A stretch of 18,055 bases of DNA from Bacteroidales bacterium UBA2714 (lineage in GTDB: Bacteria; Bacteroidota; Bacteroidia; Bacteroidales; P3): contig DEKU01000009.1 of NCBI GenBank assembly GCA_002354035.1, forward strand, positions 238 to 18,292, in the 5' to 3' direction. Below the pieces are notes generated by a model. It saw nothing but the letters and a program-made list of their open reading frames with translations. It was not told where the DNA came from and did not search any database. Position 1 is the stretch's first letter. Every line of letters starts with the position of its first letter. The position numbers were made by a program, and so were the translations under genes. This document shows positions 1 through 7,876 of the stretch, one piece after another.

Positions 1-87
1 GCCGCCGCCAATAACACAGGACTGTCGCCGGATGCGCATACGGAGTCCGAGGCCGGAGAATGGCCTTCGGGAGGGATGGCAAAATAA
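1..87 (+). CDS. possible C-terminal tail of an upstream gene (partial)
   Basis: Frame 1 is open from the window edge to a TAA at 85-87, giving a 28-residue tail rich in Ala, Gly, Ser, Glu and Pro and ending GGMAK. This is low-complexity sequence with no recognisable domain. It fits the disordered end of a protein whose body lies outside the window, but an open frame this short could be chance. A promoter-like box follows at 114-121, so the next gene probably has its own start of transcription. Confidence 0.3.
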   Translation, partial: AAANNTGLSPDAHTESEAGEWPSGGMAK

Positions 88-113
88 TTGTGTCAGATGT
101 CGCAAAAAATGTG

Positions 114-121
114 TATCTTTG
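114..121 (+). promoter_or_regulatory. Bacteroidota-type -7 box upstream of the yigZ-like gene
   Basis: TATCTTTG matches the Bacteroidota -7 consensus TAnnTTTG. A TTG at 88-90 could serve as the -33 element, but the spacer is 23 nt against the usual 19-21, so that half is weak. Transcription would start near position 128 and leave a leader of about 50 nt before the ATG at 182. The box probably drives the three-gene operon that ends at 3638. Confidence 0.5.
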
Positions 122-181
122 CATATTGATTCAACCGCACAGAGATTGGGTTAAGGAGCGGAGAAGTTTTTGATAGGCACT

Positions 182-778
182 ATGTTTGACGATACTTACC
201 GAACGATTACAGGCCCGTCGCAGGGGCTTTATAAGGAAAAGGGCAGCAAGTTTCTGGCCTTTGCGTTCCCTGTGGGCAGTGTCGATGAGGTGAAGGGGCA
301 TCTGGAGCGGCTGCGCAAGGAGTATTTCGACGCGCGCCACCATTGCTATGCCTATATTCTGGGGCCGACCAAGGAGGCCTACCGCGTGAACGACGACGGC
401 GAACCCTCCGGCACCGGCGGACGTCCGATTTACGGGCAGCTGTTGTCGGCCGACCTCACGGACACGCTCATTGTTGTGGTGCGCTATTTCGGCGGTGTGC
501 TGCTGGGTGCGTCGGGGTTGGCCAACGCCTACAAGGCCGCGGCCCGCGATGCCATAGCGGCGGCCACCATTGTGGAGAAGACGGTCGACACCACCTATCA
601 TCTGCATTTCGAGTATGCGTTGATGAATGATGTGATGCGGCTGCTCAAGGAGCTGGGTCTGCAACCCCTTAATCAGGAGTATGGGCTGGACTGCCGGTTG
701 GACATATCGGTGCGCCAGTCGCAGAGTGTGCGGGTGTATGATACCTTGGCTAAACTCTATGGTTTGGAAATCAAATGA
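182..778 (+). CDS. YigZ/IMPACT family protein
   Basis: This 198-residue protein belongs to the YigZ/IMPACT (UPF0029) family, whose eukaryotic relatives bind the translation regulator Gcn1. The bacterial role is not settled. The N-terminal IMPACT domain shows DARHHCYAY (residues 50-58), NDDGEPSGTGG (70-80) and VVVRYFGGVLLGASGLANAY (98-117). A DUF1949-like C-terminal domain follows from about residue 136 to the end, so the usual two-domain architecture is complete. I chose ATG 182 because the protein then begins just before the conserved DTYRTI segment. An in-frame TTG at 170 lies 11 nt after an AAGGAG at 153-158 and is a credible alternative. The stop overlaps the next start as ATGA, which implies translational coupling to the helicase gene. 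Confidence 0.9.
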   Translation: MFDDTYRTITGPSQGLYKEKGSKFLAFAFPVGSVDEVKGHLERLRKEYFDARHHCYAYILGPTKEAYRVNDDGEPSGTGGRPIYGQLLSADLTDTLIVVVRYFGGVLLGASGLANAYKAAARDAIAAATIVEKTVDTTYHLHFEYALMNDVMRLLKELGLQPLNQEYGLDCRLDISVRQSQSVRVYDTLAKLYGLEIK

Positions 779-3168
779 TTTCTGCAAACAGCAAAACGAT
801 GAACAACGACGATATACTTTCGCAATTGAACGAGTCGCAGCGCGAGGCGGCGGCCTGCACAGAAGGGCCGGTGATGATCATAGCCGGCGCGGGCAGCGGC
901 AAGACGCGCACGCTCACTTACCGCATAGCCCATCTTATCAATCTGGGTGTCGACCCCTTCAATATCCTGGCGCTGACCTTCACCAACAAGGCGGCCACGG
1001 AGATGAAGGAGCGCATCATGAAGCTGGTGGGCAGCGAGGCCCGGAATATTTGGATGGGTACGTTCCACTCGGTGTTTGCCCGCATATTGCGCTCGGAGGC
1101 GCAGAAATTGGGGTATATCAACACTTTTACCATCTACGACACGGACGACAGCAAGTCCGCCATCAAGCAGATAGTGAAAAACCTCAACCTCGACCCCAAG
1201 ACCTACAGCCCTGGCTATGTGATGGGACGTATCTCGATGGCTAAGAGCAACCTGCTTTCGCCAGACGATTATGCGACCAACCCCGAAATCCAACAGGCCG
1301 ACAAGGATGCTCACAAGCCCATGATTGCAGAGATTTATAAGCTCTACAACCACCGCCTCCGCAACGCCATGGCCATGGATTTCGACGACTTGCTGTTCAA
1401 CATGAACATACTGCTGCGCGATTTCCCAGATGTGCTGCTGAAATATCAGAACCGCTTCAAGTATATCATGGTGGATGAGTATCAGGACACCAACTACTCG
1501 CAGTATCTTATTGTCAAGAAGCTTGCGGCGCGGCTGCAAAATATCTGTGTGGTGGGCGACGACGCGCAGAGTATATACGCTTTCCGCGGAGCGAACATTC
1601 AGAATATATTCAACTTCCGCCGCGACTATCCCAACCTGCATCTCTTCAAGCTTGAACAGAACTACCGTTCGACGAAGGTGATTGTGAATGCGGCCAATTC
1701 GGTGATAGCGAAGAATGTGGAGCAGATTGAGAAGGAGATTTGGACCGACAACGCGCAGGGTAACCGCATAGCACTGCTGCGCGCCGCCGACGAGCGCGAC
1801 GAGGGCCGCCAGATAGCCGAATCGATACAGGAGGCGCACATCGCCGACGTCCAGGACTACAAGTCGTTTGCCATCCTTTACCGCACCAATGTGCAGTCGC
1901 GCGCCATCGAGGAGGCACTGCGCCGCGCCAATATCCCTTATAGGATTTACCAAGGGCTTTCGTTCTATGGACGCAAGGAGATTAAAGATGTGCTGGCCTA
2001 TATGCGGCTGGTGGTGAACAACTACGACGAGGAGTCGCTCCTGCGCGTCATTAACTATCCGGCACGTGGTATCGGCCAGACTTCGATGGATCGCGTGCGG
2101 GTGGCCGCCGCTGACAATGATATAGCGGTGTGGACGGTGCTGGAGAACCTGCGTTCGTTCGGGTTGGGGGTGACGAGTGGCACTGCGCAGAAGATAGAGG
2201 AGTTCGTCATGATGATTAAGCGGTTTTCGGCTATGCTGGCGACGGTGAATGCCTACGACCTGGCCAAACAGATTGTCTACAACAGTGGCATCATCACTTT
2301 GCTGCGCAACGACGACGACCCCGACAATCCTAACAGGATCGAGAATATTGAGGAGCTGCTGAACGGTGTGAAGGAGTTTTGCGAGAAGGAGGCGCAGTTT
2401 GCGGATGACAACACTGCCGAGGACGAGGAATCGCCCCAACAACCGCAAGGGCTCCGCACGCTGGACCAGTTCTTACAGCAGGTGCTGTTGCTCACGTCAG
2501 AGGACAAGGGCGAGGACAAGGACGCCGATAAGGTGAGCATGATGACTATACATGCCGCCAAGGGGTTGGAGTTCCCTTATGTGTATGTGGCGGGATTGGA
2601 GGAGAACCTGTTCCCGTCGTTTATGTCTATCTCGTCGCGTCAAGAGTTGGAGGAGGAACGGCGGCTGTTTTATGTGGCAGTGACCCGGGCCGAGAAGCAG
2701 TTGACGCTTTCGTATGCCATGACACGCTATCAGTACGGCAGTGCGTCGTGCCAGGAGATGAGCCGTTTTGTGGAGGAGATAGACAGCCGGTATATCGAGA
2801 TGCCCCGCCGTCAGGCGGCCTTCCCCAAGCCAGGCGAGTTGCCCAAGGCGTTCCAGTCGGTGATGGGGGTGAAATGGTCGCCCGAGACAGAGCGCGGCTT
2901 TAAGCGGCGTGAGGCCACCGAGCCGAAAACTCAGCGGCGACTGGTGCCCAAGTCGTCTGTGCCCAAAGGCCCAACTGCACCCAACTCGGTGGCAGCAATC
3001 AATGCCATCCAGGTGGGTATGCGGGTGCTGCATGCCAAGTTTGGCGAGGGGAAAGTGCTGACGGTGGAGGGCAGTGGCAATGAGCGGAAGGCTACCATCT
3101 TTTTCGACCAGGTGGGGCAGAAAACTATGATGCTGGGATATGCAAAATTGTCGATTATAGAAAGCTGA
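775..3168 (+). CDS. UvrD/PcrA-type 3'-5' superfamily 1 DNA helicase
   Basis: This ATP-dependent DNA helicase of the UvrD/PcrA/Rep group would act in nucleotide excision repair, removal of recombinase filaments or replication restart. All main SF1 motifs are visible: Walker A AGAGSGKT (37-44), motif Ia LTFTNKAATEM (67-77), GTFHSVFARILR (95-106), Walker B VDEYQDTN (233-240), motif III VVGDDAQSIYAFRGA (259-273), motif IV LEQNYRST (293-300), motif V MMTIHAAKGLEF (589-600) and motif VI EEERRLFYVAVTRAEKQL (626-643). The last roughly 45 residues (VGMRVLHAKFGEGKV onward) resemble the Tudor-like tail of PcrA that binds RNA polymerase. The length of 797 residues is normal. The start overlaps the upstream stop; an in-frame ATG at 799 (MNNDDIL) matches where the conserved region of relatives begins and may be the true start. 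UvrD and PcrA cannot be separated by sequence alone. Confidence 0.95.
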   Translation: MISANSKTMNNDDILSQLNESQREAAACTEGPVMIIAGAGSGKTRTLTYRIAHLINLGVDPFNILALTFTNKAATEMKERIMKLVGSEARNIWMGTFHSVFARILRSEAQKLGYINTFTIYDTDDSKSAIKQIVKNLNLDPKTYSPGYVMGRISMAKSNLLSPDDYATNPEIQQADKDAHKPMIAEIYKLYNHRLRNAMAMDFDDLLFNMNILLRDFPDVLLKYQNRFKYIMVDEYQDTNYSQYLIVKKLAARLQNICVVGDDAQSIYAFRGANIQNIFNFRRDYPNLHLFKLEQNYRSTKVIVNAANSVIAKNVEQIEKEIWTDNAQGNRIALLRAADERDEGRQIAESIQEAHIADVQDYKSFAILYRTNVQSRAIEEALRRANIPYRIYQGLSFYGRKEIKDVLAYMRLVVNNYDEESLLRVINYPARGIGQTSMDRVRVAAADNDIAVWTVLENLRSFGLGVTSGTAQKIEEFVMMIKRFSAMLATVNAYDLAKQIVYNSGIITLLRNDDDPDNPNRIENIEELLNGVKEFCEKEAQFADDNTAEDEESPQQPQGLRTLDQFLQQVLLLTSEDKGEDKDADKVSMMTIHAAKGLEFPYVYVAGLEENLFPSFMSISSRQELEEERRLFYVAVTRAEKQLTLSYAMTRYQYGSASCQEMSRFVEEIDSRYIEMPRRQAAFPKPGELPKAFQSVMGVKWSPETERGFKRREATEPKTQRRLVPKSSVPKGPTAPNSVAAINAIQVGMRVLHAKFGEGKVLTVEGSGNERKATIFFDQVGQKTMMLGYAKLSIIES

Positions 3169-3176
3169 CAAGTAAT

Positions 3177-3638
3177 ATGAGAATTGTAATTCAGCGTTGC
3201 CGAAAGGCTTCGGTCACGATAGGGGATGTCCGCAAGTCGGAGATAGGGCAGGGGATGATGATATTGCTGGGCATAGAGGATGCCGATACCGACGAGGATG
3301 TGGACTGGCTGTGCCGCAAGATTGTGGCTCTGCGTATTTTTGACGATGCCGAGGGGGTGATGAATGTGCCAATCACCGAGGTGGCGGACAGTGGCATACT
3401 GGTGGTGAGCCAGTTTACGCTTATGGCCCGTACCAAGAAGGGCAACCGTCCCAGCTATATTCATGCTTCACGGCCGGAGGTGGCGGTTCCGATGTATGAG
3501 AAGTTTGTGCGACATTTGTCGGAGCTGTTTGGCAAGGAGGTACAGACCGGAGAGTTCGGGGCTAATATGCAGGTGGAACTTGTCAACGACGGTCCTGTGA
3601 CCATCGTGATGGATACGCACCAGCGCGACCTGTTTTGA
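3177..3638 (+). CDS. dtd: D-aminoacyl-tRNA deacylase
   Basis: This 153-residue protein is of standard length for the DTD family, which hydrolyses D-aminoacyl-tRNA and mischarged glycyl-tRNA and so protects translation from wrong stereochemistry. Both active-site signatures are present: SQFTLMA at residues 78-84 and NDGPVT at 137-142, the latter corresponding to the cross-subunit Gly-Pro motif of the dimer. The N-terminus MRIVIQR is also typical. It starts 8 nt after the helicase stop, so it is probably the third gene of the yigZ-like/helicase operon. No ribosome binding site is evident, which is common in this phylum. A hairpin followed by a T-rich stretch lies just downstream. Confidence 0.95.
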   Translation: MRIVIQRCRKASVTIGDVRKSEIGQGMMILLGIEDADTDEDVDWLCRKIVALRIFDDAEGVMNVPITEVADSGILVVSQFTLMARTKKGNRPSYIHASRPEVAVPMYEKFVRHLSELFGKEVQTGEFGANMQVELVNDGPVTIVMDTHQRDLF

Positions 3639-3641
3639 GAC

Positions 3642-3674
3642 ACCGCTGTTGCGGTCGGTGACTTTTGTTTCTTT
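3642..3674 (+). terminator. possible terminator between dtd and prmC
   Basis: ACCGC (3642-3646) and GCGGT (3651-3655) form a perfect 5-bp stem with a TGTT loop, followed by CGGTGAC and then a T-rich stretch TTTTGTTTCTTT (3663-3674). The gap between stem and T tract is longer than in a classic intrinsic terminator, but the position between convergent genes fits. An alternative CACCG/CGGTG pairing uses the same bases. Confidence 0.4.
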
Positions 3675-4569
3675 AGCTTTGATGGCTTTGCAGGCTTTGG
3701 GCAATGATGTAGCGGTCTTTGCCCCGGAAGTCATTGTAGAGCGTAGGCTGGAGACCTGCGCTGGAGTAAAGGGATTTGAGGGTTTCCCCGTGGTGTTCGT
3801 TGATTTCAGTGACCAGTAGGCCATCTTTGGACAGGTGGGCGGAGGCATAGGTGGCAATGGCGCTGTAGAAAAGCATTGGGTTGTCGTCGGGTGCAAAGAG
3901 GGCTTGGGGTGGCTCGTGGTCCAGCACGTTGGGACGCATTTCGTCCCGCTCGTTTTGCATGACGTATGGCGGATTGCTGATGATGAGGTCGAAGGTTTGG
4001 GTGAGGCTGGACAACTGGCGTTGGTTCAGGATGTCCATTTGGATGAAGGTGACGGCAGCGTTGTTCAGGGTGGCATTGTCGCGGGCCATGGCGAGGGCTT
4101 TGTCCGAAAGGTCCACGCCGATGACGGTGGCTTGGGGGAAGTGCTTTTTGAGTGCGATGGCTATGCAACCGCTGCCGGTGCATAGGTCGAGGATGGCATG
4201 TGGGGAGAAGGCGGGGATGCCGAGGATGTGGTTTACGATTTCTTCGGTTTCGGGTCGGGGGATGAGCACGTGGGGCGACACTTTGATGCGTGTGTTGCAG
4301 AAGTCGGTGTACCCGATAATGTGCTGGATGGGACGGAATTGCTTCAGGTCTTCAGCAGCCCAGTGGAAACGGAGCAGGTCGGACTGGTTGATGGTTTCGT
4401 CGCGGTGCAAAAGGAAATGGGTTTTGTCCCAGCCCAGAAAGGCTTCGAAAAGCATGTAGACGAAGGTGTGCAGCTCTTCGGGCGAATAGAGCCCTTCGAG
4501 TTCGGAGAGGAAGTAGCGCTCGATGTCCCTGACGCGGTTGGAGGGGATGTGCATGTGGGTGGTGTTCAT
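3673..4569 (-). CDS. prmC: peptide chain release factor N5-glutamine methyltransferase
   Basis: PrmC uses S-adenosylmethionine to methylate the glutamine of the GGQ motif in release factors 1 and 2, which raises termination efficiency. The 298-residue protein has the family layout: a helical N-terminal release-factor-binding domain with PIQHIIGYTDF (80-90), a linker VLIPRPETEE (101-110), then a Rossmann-fold methyltransferase with the SAM-binding loop DLCTGSGCIAIAL (128-140), acidic VDLS (152-155) and the catalytic NPPYV (199-203). Its ATG overlaps the stop of the upstream transporter gene as ATGA, so it is probably translated by coupling as the last gene of the rnhA-pnuC-prmC operon. It is not next to prfA, its frequent neighbour in other phyla. 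Confidence 0.96.
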   Translation of the reverse strand: MNTTHMHIPSNRVRDIERYFLSELEGLYSPEELHTFVYMLFEAFLGWDKTHFLLHRDETINQSDLLRFHWAAEDLKQFRPIQHIIGYTDFCNTRIKVSPHVLIPRPETEEIVNHILGIPAFSPHAILDLCTGSGCIAIALKKHFPQATVIGVDLSDKALAMARDNATLNNAAVTFIQMDILNQRQLSSLTQTFDLIISNPPYVMQNERDEMRPNVLDHEPPQALFAPDDNPMLFYSAIATYASAHLSKDGLLVTEINEHHGETLKSLYSSAGLQPTLYNDFRGKDRYIIAQSLQSHQS

Positions 4570-5162
4570 GACCGGGAGGATTCCGAGGGGTCGGGGCTGA
4601 GGGCGTTGCTACGGGTGGCGCGCCAGGCTTTGACGAAGGTGATGAAGCCGTAGGTGGCAGTGGCTAAGAAGCAGGCGCTGATGAAGAGCCATTTATAGCT
4701 GCCGCCCATGATGCCGAGGGGGATGTAGATGGCGTCGCAGATGAGGTAGCAAATCCATGCGTTGACGTCTTTACGCACCATGAGGTAGGTGGCCACGGCC
4801 TGGAGAGCGAAGATTGCGCAGTCGAGGATGGGGAGGTTGGAGTGGAGCACGCGGGCGTCGAGGAAATAGGTGGCGGCCGCAATGCCTACCACTGCCAGCA
4901 AGGGCCAGAGGGGATTGCCCCAGCAGATGGAGCGGCGGTTGTCCTCGGCTTTCTTTTTCCAGATGAAGACCCCTCCGATGGAGGCCAGGAGGCTGTAGAC
5001 TTGGAAACCGAAGCTCATGTAGTGCTGGTCGGTGAAGAAATTGTAGCACAGGATGAGGCCTGTGATGATACTGAATATCCATGTCCAGCGGTTGCCGCGG
5101 GCGGCAAGATAGACGGTGGCTATTTGGGCAATGGTGATGAGGATGGTGAGTATTGCGTCCAT
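4566..5162 (-). CDS. pnuC: PnuC-family nicotinamide riboside (or related vitamin) transporter
   Basis: This 198-residue integral membrane protein matches the PnuC family of vitamin transporters, which take up nicotinamide riboside by facilitated diffusion for NAD synthesis. Hydrophobic segments run almost end to end (about residues 4-20, 27-45, 52-70, 85-102, 110-125, 132-150, 155-172), consistent with seven helices. A Trp/Tyr-rich stretch near RWTWIFSIITGLILCYN and SFGFQVYSLLASIGGVFIW resembles the substrate-binding helices of the family. The frame is open further upstream, but that part overlaps rnhA; the ATG at 5162 is 8 nt after the rnhA stop and begins directly in helix 1. Thiamine-specific (PnuT) relatives look alike, and no thiamine or NAD gene is adjacent to decide, so the substrate is inferred. 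Confidence 0.82.
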   Translation of the reverse strand: MDAILTILITIAQIATVYLAARGNRWTWIFSIITGLILCYNFFTDQHYMSFGFQVYSLLASIGGVFIWKKKAEDNRRSICWGNPLWPLLAVVGIAAATYFLDARVLHSNLPILDCAIFALQAVATYLMVRKDVNAWICYLICDAIYIPLGIMGGSYKWLFISACFLATATYGFITFVKAWRATRSNALSPDPSESSRS

Positions 5163-5170
5163 GATGAATG

Positions 5171-5827
5171 TTATTTTCGGTTGAAGTCGGCTGGGATTTC
5201 TCCCCAGTGATCGGTGTCCCACTTGCGGATTTCGGTGGTGTAGGTGTTGGTTTGCAGCCATGCCTCGGCACGGCGGATGACGTTCCACAGCTCAACGGTT
5301 TGGGGTGTGAGGGGCAGTTTGGTGCGGCATTCTTTGCGTCGAACCCAGTTGATGGCATTGACGGAGTCGGAGTAGAGGATTTGTTTGAGTTGATGTTTTT
5401 TGAGGTAGGCAAGGCCGTGGACGATGGCCAGGAATTCGCCGATGTTGTTGGTGCCGACGGGTGCTTTGAAGTGAAAGATGCGCTGGCGGTTGGCCACGTA
5501 GACGCCTTGGTATTCCATCACGCCGGGGTTGCCGCTACAGGCAGCGTCAACGGCCAGACTGTCGAGTTCGGGACCGGGTACATTGCCTTGGCGCACAACG
5601 GTCATGCCGTTCTCGTCGATGCCTACCATCGTGTCGCGCAGGGTTTTCTGCCCCTTCACTTCGCTGTAGGGACGACGGAGAGCCTGTTGGGCTTGGTCGA
5701 GGCTGTCGAATGATTTGTATTGCGCTCCTGCAACCCCAACCACCTGCTTCTGGCAGTCGGCCCAGTTGTCATAGATGCCAGGGTTATTGCCCTGCCACAC
5801 AACGTAGTATTTCTGTTTCTTCGCCAT
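5171..5827 (-). CDS. rnhA: ribonuclease HI with N-terminal viroplasmin (hybrid-binding) domain
   Basis: This 218-residue enzyme cleaves the RNA strand of RNA:DNA hybrids, removing R-loops and primer remnants. Residues about 5-50 (KYYVVWQGNNPGIYDNW onward) are the viroplasmin-like hybrid-binding domain. The catalytic domain follows, with the likely four acidic metal ligands at D94 (AVDAACSGNPG), E131 (NNIGEF), D154 (LYSDSV) and D214 (GEIPADFNRK). The last motif resembles the end of Bacillus halodurans RNase H. It is first in an apparent operon with the transporter and prmC genes. A TACCTTTG box on the minus strand at 5846-5839 sits only 12 nt from the ATG, which suggests a very short leader. 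It is divergent from the lipoprotein gene at 5907. Confidence 0.95.
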   Translation of the reverse strand: MAKKQKYYVVWQGNNPGIYDNWADCQKQVVGVAGAQYKSFDSLDQAQQALRRPYSEVKGQKTLRDTMVGIDENGMTVVRQGNVPGPELDSLAVDAACSGNPGVMEYQGVYVANRQRIFHFKAPVGTNNIGEFLAIVHGLAYLKKHQLKQILYSDSVNAINWVRRKECRTKLPLTPQTVELWNVIRRAEAWLQTNTYTTEIRKWDTDHWGEIPADFNRK

Positions 5828-5838
5828 AATTGGGAGTG

Positions 5839-5846
5839 CAAAGGTA
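5839..5846 (-). promoter_or_regulatory. -7 box upstream of rnhA
   Basis: On the minus strand TACCTTTG matches TAnnTTTG. No clear TTTG lies about 19 nt upstream; that stretch is A/T-rich. The distance of 12 nt to the rnhA ATG would give a leader of only a few bases. Confidence 0.4.
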
Positions 5847-5878
5847 CGAAGTTTTTTTTATATTTGGTTTTTTATTTG

Positions 5879-5886
5879 TATCTTTG
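5879..5886 (+). promoter_or_regulatory. -7 box upstream of the head-GIN lipoprotein gene
   Basis: TATCTTTG matches the Bacteroidota -7 consensus. The upstream stretch is T-rich but has no correctly spaced TTTG; the one at 5863-5866 is only 12 nt away. The start of transcription would be near 5893, giving a leader of 14-23 nt. It faces the rnhA box across about 30 nt, so the two genes share a divergent control region. Confidence 0.5.
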
Positions 5887-5906
5887 CAAAATTAAAAGAC
5901 TTAAAG

Positions 5907-6680
5907 ATGTTTGCTATGAAAAGATTAGTTTTGCTTCTCCCGATGTTGTGTCTGGCTTGGGCTGGCTGCGAAAAGGATTATGACGATTATGTCACAGCGG
6001 GTTATCCTGTCTCTACGGGGTATACTGAGTTGGAGGTGAGCGACGCTTTCGAGGTGGTGATGTGCGACACGGTGAGTGAGGCTGTGGTGACGGTGAGAGG
6101 CGGTGAACACAAGAATGTCGTCCTGACGGTGGTGGATGGAACGCTGAAGGTCGGTTTCCGGTCAGGACTGTTTGACTGGTTTCACGGAAAGGGTCGGGTG
6201 CTGCTGCCCGCCAACAGCTTGTTGTGTGACGTGGAGCTGTCGGGTGCCTCCAGTTTCTATGGCGATTTGCATGGCGACAAGGTGGAGCTGGACTTGTCTG
6301 GTTCTTCCGAATTCTATGGCAATTTGCAGGGCAGGGAGGTGAATATAGACCTCTCAGGAGCGTCGGATTTTGAAGGTAACATTGATGCCGATGAGGTGGA
6401 GCTGGAGTTCAGTGGTTCTTCGTCAGCCAAATGCACTGGTAACTGCACGGGACTGATTGAGATGGAAATATCGGGTTCCAGCAGTGTATATGCGTATGGG
6501 CTTGAGTGTCGCTTGGCAGATGTTAGGGTCAGCGGTTCGAGTACCGTCCAGATTGCTTGCTGCGAAAGAATAGCGGGACATTTGTCTGGCTCCAGCGACC
6601 TATATTATAGGCCCCTTCCTGGCTGTAACCCAGTAGTAGACTGCACTACAAGCGGTTCGTCGGAAGTGCATCGTCAGTGA
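5907..6680 (+). CDS. lipoprotein with head-GIN (DUF2807) beta-solenoid
   Basis: A 257-residue putative outer-surface or periplasmic lipoprotein. The start MFAMKR (or MKR from ATG 5916) leads a hydrophobic segment ending AWAGC, with C21 as the probable lipidated residue. From about residue 109 the sequence is made of regular rungs, each carrying an SG(A/S)S turn. The first Ser of these turns falls at residues 112, 131, 150, 169, 189, 209, 227 and 249, that is every 18-22 residues, as in a right-handed beta-helix. The family (putative autotransporter adhesin head-GIN domain, DUF2807) is common in Bacteroidota and has no settled function. Paired cysteines in the later rungs could form disulphides. 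The gene stands alone between the divergent rnhA and convergent tsf genes, so context says little about its role. Confidence 0.85.
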   Translation: MFAMKRLVLLLPMLCLAWAGCEKDYDDYVTAGYPVSTGYTELEVSDAFEVVMCDTVSEAVVTVRGGEHKNVVLTVVDGTLKVGFRSGLFDWFHGKGRVLLPANSLLCDVELSGASSFYGDLHGDKVELDLSGSSEFYGNLQGREVNIDLSGASDFEGNIDADEVELEFSGSSSAKCTGNCTGLIEMEISGSSSVYAYGLECRLADVRVSGSSTVQIACCERIAGHLSGSSDLYYRPLPGCNPVVDCTTSGSSEVHRQ

Positions 6681-6775
6681 GGATGTAGCTGAGGCGCTTG
6701 AACACGAACAGGACTGTGGGAGAGAAGTTGTGCTGCTCATTTTTTCTTCAACATTTTCCGACTGACATTGTATAA

Positions 6776-6805
6776 AAAAGCCTTGGGAGACAACCCACGG
6801 CTTTT
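6776..6805 (-). terminator. intrinsic terminator of the ribosomal operon, possibly bidirectional
   Basis: Read on the minus strand, AAAAGCCGTGGG and CCCAAGGCTTTT pair with one mismatch around a six-base loop (TTGTCT), followed by an unbroken T run. This lies about 20 nt after the tsf stop. On the plus strand the same stem ends in TTTT, so it may also stop transcription from the lipoprotein gene at 5907-6680. Confidence 0.85.
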
Positions 6806-6826
6806 AACGGTATAAACGAAAGTGCC

Positions 6827-7816
6827 TTAGGCACCCAGTTCGAGGCGTTTGAAACCAGTGCAGGCGAGTTCCTTGTCGGTGTTCTCGATGAACTGGCGGA
6901 CGGTCATCTTGTTCTCCATGATGTACTCCTGTTCGACCAGGGTGTTCTCTTTGAAGAATTTGTTCAGACGGCCTTGGGCGATTTGCTCAATCTGCTTCTC
7001 ATTAAGGGTGGCAGCTTTCTTGGCAGCCTCTTCCTCTTTGATTTTCTTGGCTAATTCGACCTGCTCCTCGGTAATCCAGCCTTTGGAGCAGTTGGAAGCC
7101 ATGTGCTCTTCGGTGTCGACGTGGGCGGGGTTGATGCCAGCCTTTTTCAGAGCAGCGTCAACAGCCTTGCCGATGAGTTCCTCGCGGGTCTTCTCAGCAG
7201 CCACGGCCAGCTCTTTGTCTTTCACCTCTTGGGGGATGCTGGCAGCATCGAGAGCCAGGGGACGCATGGCGACAACCTGCATGGCAATGTTGTGTCCAAC
7301 CTCGTCATAACCGGCTTTGGACATACCGATGACGGAAGCCATGCGGTTGCCTGGGTGGATGTAGGCGTAGACGGCAGTAGCCTCGATGGTCTCGAAATGA
7401 GCAAGCTCGATTTTCTCGCCAATCTTGGCAATCTGGTCGGTGATGCAGTCGCTCACTTTGCGGCCCTCAAGTTCCATGTCGAGCACCTGCTCTTTAGAGG
7501 TAAGGTGTTTGGACATGGCAGTGTCGAGGATGCTGGTGGTGAAAGCCACGAAGTCGGCATTGGTGGCCACGAAGTCGGTTTCGCAGCTCAGCATGATGAC
7601 GGCACCGTAGTTGCCATTGCTCTTGGCCAGAACGCAGCCTTCGTTGGCGTCGCGGTCGGCACGTTTGGCGGCCATTTTCTGGCCTTTCTGGCGCAGGTAG
7701 TCGATAGCTTTCTCGAAGTCTCCGTCGCACTCGACGAGGGCTTTCTTGCAATCCATCATGCCGACACCAGTCAGCTGACGAAGCTCGTTGACCTGTTTTG
7801 CAGTTATGTTTGCCAT
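6827..7816 (-). CDS. tsf: translation elongation factor Ts
   Basis: EF-Ts catalyses GDP/GTP exchange on EF-Tu. The N-terminal UBA-like domain is clear (VNELRQLTGVGMMDCKKAL, 9-27, and a following KAIDYLRQKG), and the EF-Tu-contacting TDFVA motif is at 80-84. At 329 residues it is longer than the E. coli protein but usual for Bacteroidota, the extra length being in the C-terminal half including a Lys/Glu-rich coiled-coil-like stretch. It is the last gene of the rplM-rpsI-rpsB-tsf operon, 60 nt after rpsB, and is followed by a strong terminator. The rpsB-tsf order is conserved very widely in bacteria. Confidence 0.98.
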   Translation of the reverse strand: MANITAKQVNELRQLTGVGMMDCKKALVECDGDFEKAIDYLRQKGQKMAAKRADRDANEGCVLAKSNGNYGAVIMLSCETDFVATNADFVAFTTSILDTAMSKHLTSKEQVLDMELEGRKVSDCITDQIAKIGEKIELAHFETIEATAVYAYIHPGNRMASVIGMSKAGYDEVGHNIAMQVVAMRPLALDAASIPQEVKDKELAVAAEKTREELIGKAVDAALKKAGINPAHVDTEEHMASNCSKGWITEEQVELAKKIKEEEAAKKAATLNEKQIEQIAQGRLNKFFKENTLVEQEYIMENKMTVRQFIENTDKELACTGFKRLELGA

Positions 7817-7876
7817 ATTGTATGGGTTCTTTTTGTTGTTAATGATTAAATGGGTTGCTTTGAAGGGCTGGTGGGC

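Noticed and set aside
757..2448. Long minus-strand open frame (563 codons) opposite the helicase gene
   Set aside because: It lies fully antisense to a helicase with all SF1 motifs intact. Its translation is Val/His/Leu-rich without a recognisable domain, as expected for the complement of G-rich codons.
5163..5288. Upstream extension of the pnuC-like gene to an ATG at 5288
   Set aside because: It runs inside rnhA and adds polar residues with no place in a PnuC protein; ATG 5162 begins directly at the first helix.
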